Assembly (NCBI GenBank): GCA_944389135.1
Contig: CALXLG010000005.1
Span: 1-64,000, forward strand
Origin: an uncultured Alphaproteobacteria bacterium
Lineage (GTDB): Bacteria > Pseudomonadota > Alphaproteobacteria > Rs-D84
Direction of reading: 5' to 3'
DNA length: 64,000 nt
Part shown: positions 61,990-64,000 of the stretch, one piece after another
Numbering within the stretch: position 1 is the stretch's first letter
How the letters are laid out: each line of letters opens with the position of its first letter
Made by a program: the position numbers and the translations under genes
The notes under the pieces: generated by a model
What the model was told of the DNA's origin: nothing
Seen by the model: the letters and a program-made list of their open reading frames with translations, nothing else
Database searches by the model: none

Positions 61990-62839
61990 ATGAAAAAGGG
62001 TCTTTTCGGGTGTTTGTTTTTATGTTCGCTTGTTGTTCAAAAAAGTTATGCCGCTTGTCAGTTATCGTATAATCCTAACTATTCTGGCTGTAATGGCCCT
62101 GCGGTTGTTACATCTGGTACAGGAACCTGCTCTTTTGGTAATAAAAGCGTTCCGGCAGGTTCTTATATTTGCGGAGAAACATGGTGCACAAATTCAGCTA
62201 ATACAATATTTGTTGCGCAATCTATTAGTATGACAAACAAAAAGTTCTATTGTGTGTGCAAGTCTGGATATTATGGTGATGTTTCTACTGGTAACGATTC
62301 TAGTTGTACAGCATGCCCAAGTGGTGGTACTTCTAGTGCAACTAATGGGGCCTTGTTAAATCCAGTTATTACAAATACAGAAGAAAGCGACTGTTATTCA
62401 AGTACTGAAAAAGACGTTAGTTATGGAACTTCTACAAAAAAATGTTATTGGAGTAACGCGTTTGTAAGCACAAGAATATGTGAAGGCAATATATGCAAGA
62501 ACTATGCCAGTTCTTCATATAAACCAGCTTGTTGCTATGGAGATTATAATGTCAGTTGTACAGAAACATTAAAAACTTGTGATGCTGGATATTACCGTGC
62601 TTCGTCTTCTGACTTATATTGTAGTGCGGTTGGTAGTGAATATTACAGTTCAAATGGTTCGTTATCAAGAACCAGGTGCCCCAACATATACAAACCCATC
62701 TGGTGGTACCAGTTATGGTAAAACCACCGGCAGTGGAACGGGCGCCGATGCAATAACAGATTGCAAACTGCCAAATACAGAGGTTTTTTCTGAGACATCA
62801 GGCAGTTTTGTATTTGAAAATTGTTATTACGTACAGTGA
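61990..62839 (+). pseudogene. Frameshifted Cys-rich secreted paralogue
   Basis: The intact first frame (61990-62721) encodes a signal peptide (FGCLFLCSLVVQKSYA) and Cys-rich modules including CVCKSGYYGD, CDAGYYRASSS and VGSEYYSSNGSLSRTRCP. At a CCCC run (62679-62682) the homologous sequence continues in the next frame as YTNPSGGTSYGKTTGSG to FVFENCYYVQ. Removing one C restores a frame of about 282 residues whose end parallels that of the gene at 60977. The shift is a real mutation, a phase-variable off state, or an assembly error. It ends at the recN stop. Confidence 0.75.
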
Positions 62840-64000
62840 TTATTTTAACAGTGTTTTTGCTGTTTCTAATGCTTGCGGGGTGATTTCTGCCCCGCTTATT
62901 ATTCGGGCCAGTTCTTGTAATCTTTCTTCATTAGGTAGTTTCTTTACATCTGTTATAGTTTTACCGTCTATAACACTTTTTGAAATTTTAAAGTGCGCAT
63001 CTGCAAACCCCGCAACCTGTGCAGAGTGTGTTATTACAATTGCCTGTCCGTTTTGGGCCAATCTATTTAGTCTTTGACCGACTGCGCTTGCAGTTGCGCC
63101 ACTAATACCAGTGTCTATTTCGTCAAAAATAAATGTATGCGCACTTTTATTGTCCCCTAGAACAACACGCATTGCCAACATTAATCGCGCCAATTCACCG
63201 CCAGAGGCTGCCTTGTTTAATGGCGCAAAAGGCATTCCAGGATTTGTTTTTATTGTAAATAAAATATCATCTGTGCCGCTTTGGCTTGGTGTACTTTCAT
63301 ATTGTTGAACCATAAAATCAGCCTGCCCTAGCTTTAAGTCAGGCAATTCTGTTAATATGCTTTTCCTTAAATCTTCTGCTGCAACTTTGCGTGCAACAGA
63401 TAAATCTTGTGCTGCTTTATCAAATGCGGCTTTCTTTGTTGCCAGTTCTGATGTTAGTTTTTTTAACTCTGCATCAGAATTATCTAACTGATTTAATTGC
63501 GCTGTCATTTGTGCAAGCTTTTGTGGTAATTCATCTGCACCTACCCTATGTTTTCTGGCAGCAGCACGAATTGCAAATAGTCTTTCTTCTATTGAATCTA
63601 AGCTCTCAACATCTATATCAACTGGATTTAATGATTGTGAAATTTCAGATATTCTTTGTGCAATATCATATAGTTCATCTATTTGTTCTTGATATGGATT
63701 GGGCTCAGTCTTTATGCGTTGTAAAATGTGGGCAACTGAAAATATTTGCGAATCTAATGACTCGCCACGTGGGTTTAGTGCCGCGGTTGCGTCAGACAAA
63801 ATAGCTGCGTCTTTTTCAGCGTTCATCATGATTGCACGACGATTGGCCAATTCTTCTTCTTCGCCGACTTTTACATTTAGTGTATTTAATTCCGCAACAT
63901 TATGCTGTAAAAAATCGCGTTCCATTGAAGATTTTTCTAACGTTTCTTTTAATTCTTTCAGACGGCTTTCAGCATTGTGATATTCGGTATATGCCTGTTT
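62840..64000 (-). CDS. recN: DNA repair protein RecN, N-terminally truncated by window edge
   Basis: The C-terminal 387 codons of RecN; the frame is open to the window edge, so the gene continues beyond. Visible parts are the long coiled coil, the ABC signature region AASGGELARLMLAMR, Walker B FIFDEIDTGISG and the switch His in VITHSAQVAGFAD. RecN is an SMC-like protein that gathers DNA ends at double-strand breaks. Its stop abuts the frameshifted Cys-rich gene, in convergent orientation. Confidence 0.93.
   Translation of the reverse strand, partial: KQAYTEYHNAESRLKELKETLEKSSMERDFLQHNVAELNTLNVKVGEEEELANRRAIMMNAEKDAAILSDATAALNPRGESLDSQIFSVAHILQRIKTEPNPYQEQIDELYDIAQRISEISQSLNPVDIDVESLDSIEERLFAIRAAARKHRVGADELPQKLAQMTAQLNQLDNSDAELKKLTSELATKKAAFDKAAQDLSVARKVAAEDLRKSILTELPDLKLGQADFMVQQYESTPSQSGTDDILFTIKTNPGMPFAPLNKAASGGELARLMLAMRVVLGDNKSAHTFIFDEIDTGISGATASAVGQRLNRLAQNGQAIVITHSAQVAGFADAHFKISKSVIDGKTITDVKKLPNEERLQELARIISGAEITPQALETAKTLLK

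Overview
The window is a 64 kb chromosomal segment of an AT-rich alphaproteobacterium. The main evidence is a GcrA-type cell-cycle regulator (6468), an alphaproteobacterial DUF2155 protein (56148), a Tol cluster, an OmpR/EnvZ-like pair and a bacterial type-A RNase P RNA. Many genes encode lineage-specific secreted proteins rich in cysteine and glycine. Together with the low G+C this resembles uncultured host-associated alphaproteobacteria (RF32/CAG-239-like), but that placement is inference. I see no rRNA, CRISPR array, classical insertion sequence or prophage.

Layout. 1-9.2 kb: a truncated secreted protein, then a minus-strand operon of a stand-alone prepilin peptidase and four exported proteins, then gcrA and a large single-pass membrane protein. 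9.2-11 kb: acpS, tRNA-Pro(GGG) carrying a 191-bp element flanked by a copy of the tRNA 3' end, and corA. 11-18.5 kb, all minus: adk, rpsA, a small unknown, tig, rplM-rpsI, and a two-component pair. 18.5-23.7 kb: a secreted unknown, a degenerate hydrolase, ruvB-ybgC-tolQ-tolR-tolA, and rnpB. 23.8-28.8 kb: a 1668-residue Cys-rich surface protein with two discoidin-like domains. 29-41.4 kb: secA, dnaE, rsmH, two small unknowns and two exported Cys-containing proteins. 41.4-50 kb: an XRE regulator, gpmI, tadA/rsmD, rplY, dnaK, a phosphofructokinase and a LysM protein. 49.9-50.4 kb: tRNA-Gly(CCC) with two tandem 191/192-bp elements of the same design as at tRNA-Pro. 50.5-54.7 kb: glutamate dehydrogenase and the rpsP-rimM-trmD-rplS operon with two extra small Cys proteins inside it. 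54.7-56 kb: a PagL-like/PAP2 operon preceded by a roughly 215-nt structured leader that ends in an intrinsic terminator. 56-64 kb: DUF2155, a DUF1460 lipoprotein, tsaD, an APH-fold kinase, xseA, two Cys-rich paralogues (one with a G8 tract, one frameshifted), and the 3' part of recN.

The most novel material is: (1) the tRNA-3'-end elements, three copies at two different tRNA genes, of equal length and with short conserved blocks, which look like a family of non-autonomous integrating elements; (2) the leader RNA ahead of a probable lipid A remodelling operon; (3) the Cys-rich surface proteins with homopolymer tracts and a frameshift that suggest on/off variation; (4) the prepilin-peptidase/exported-protein operon; and (5) several housekeeping genes whose -10 box sits exactly where a leaderless transcript would be expected.
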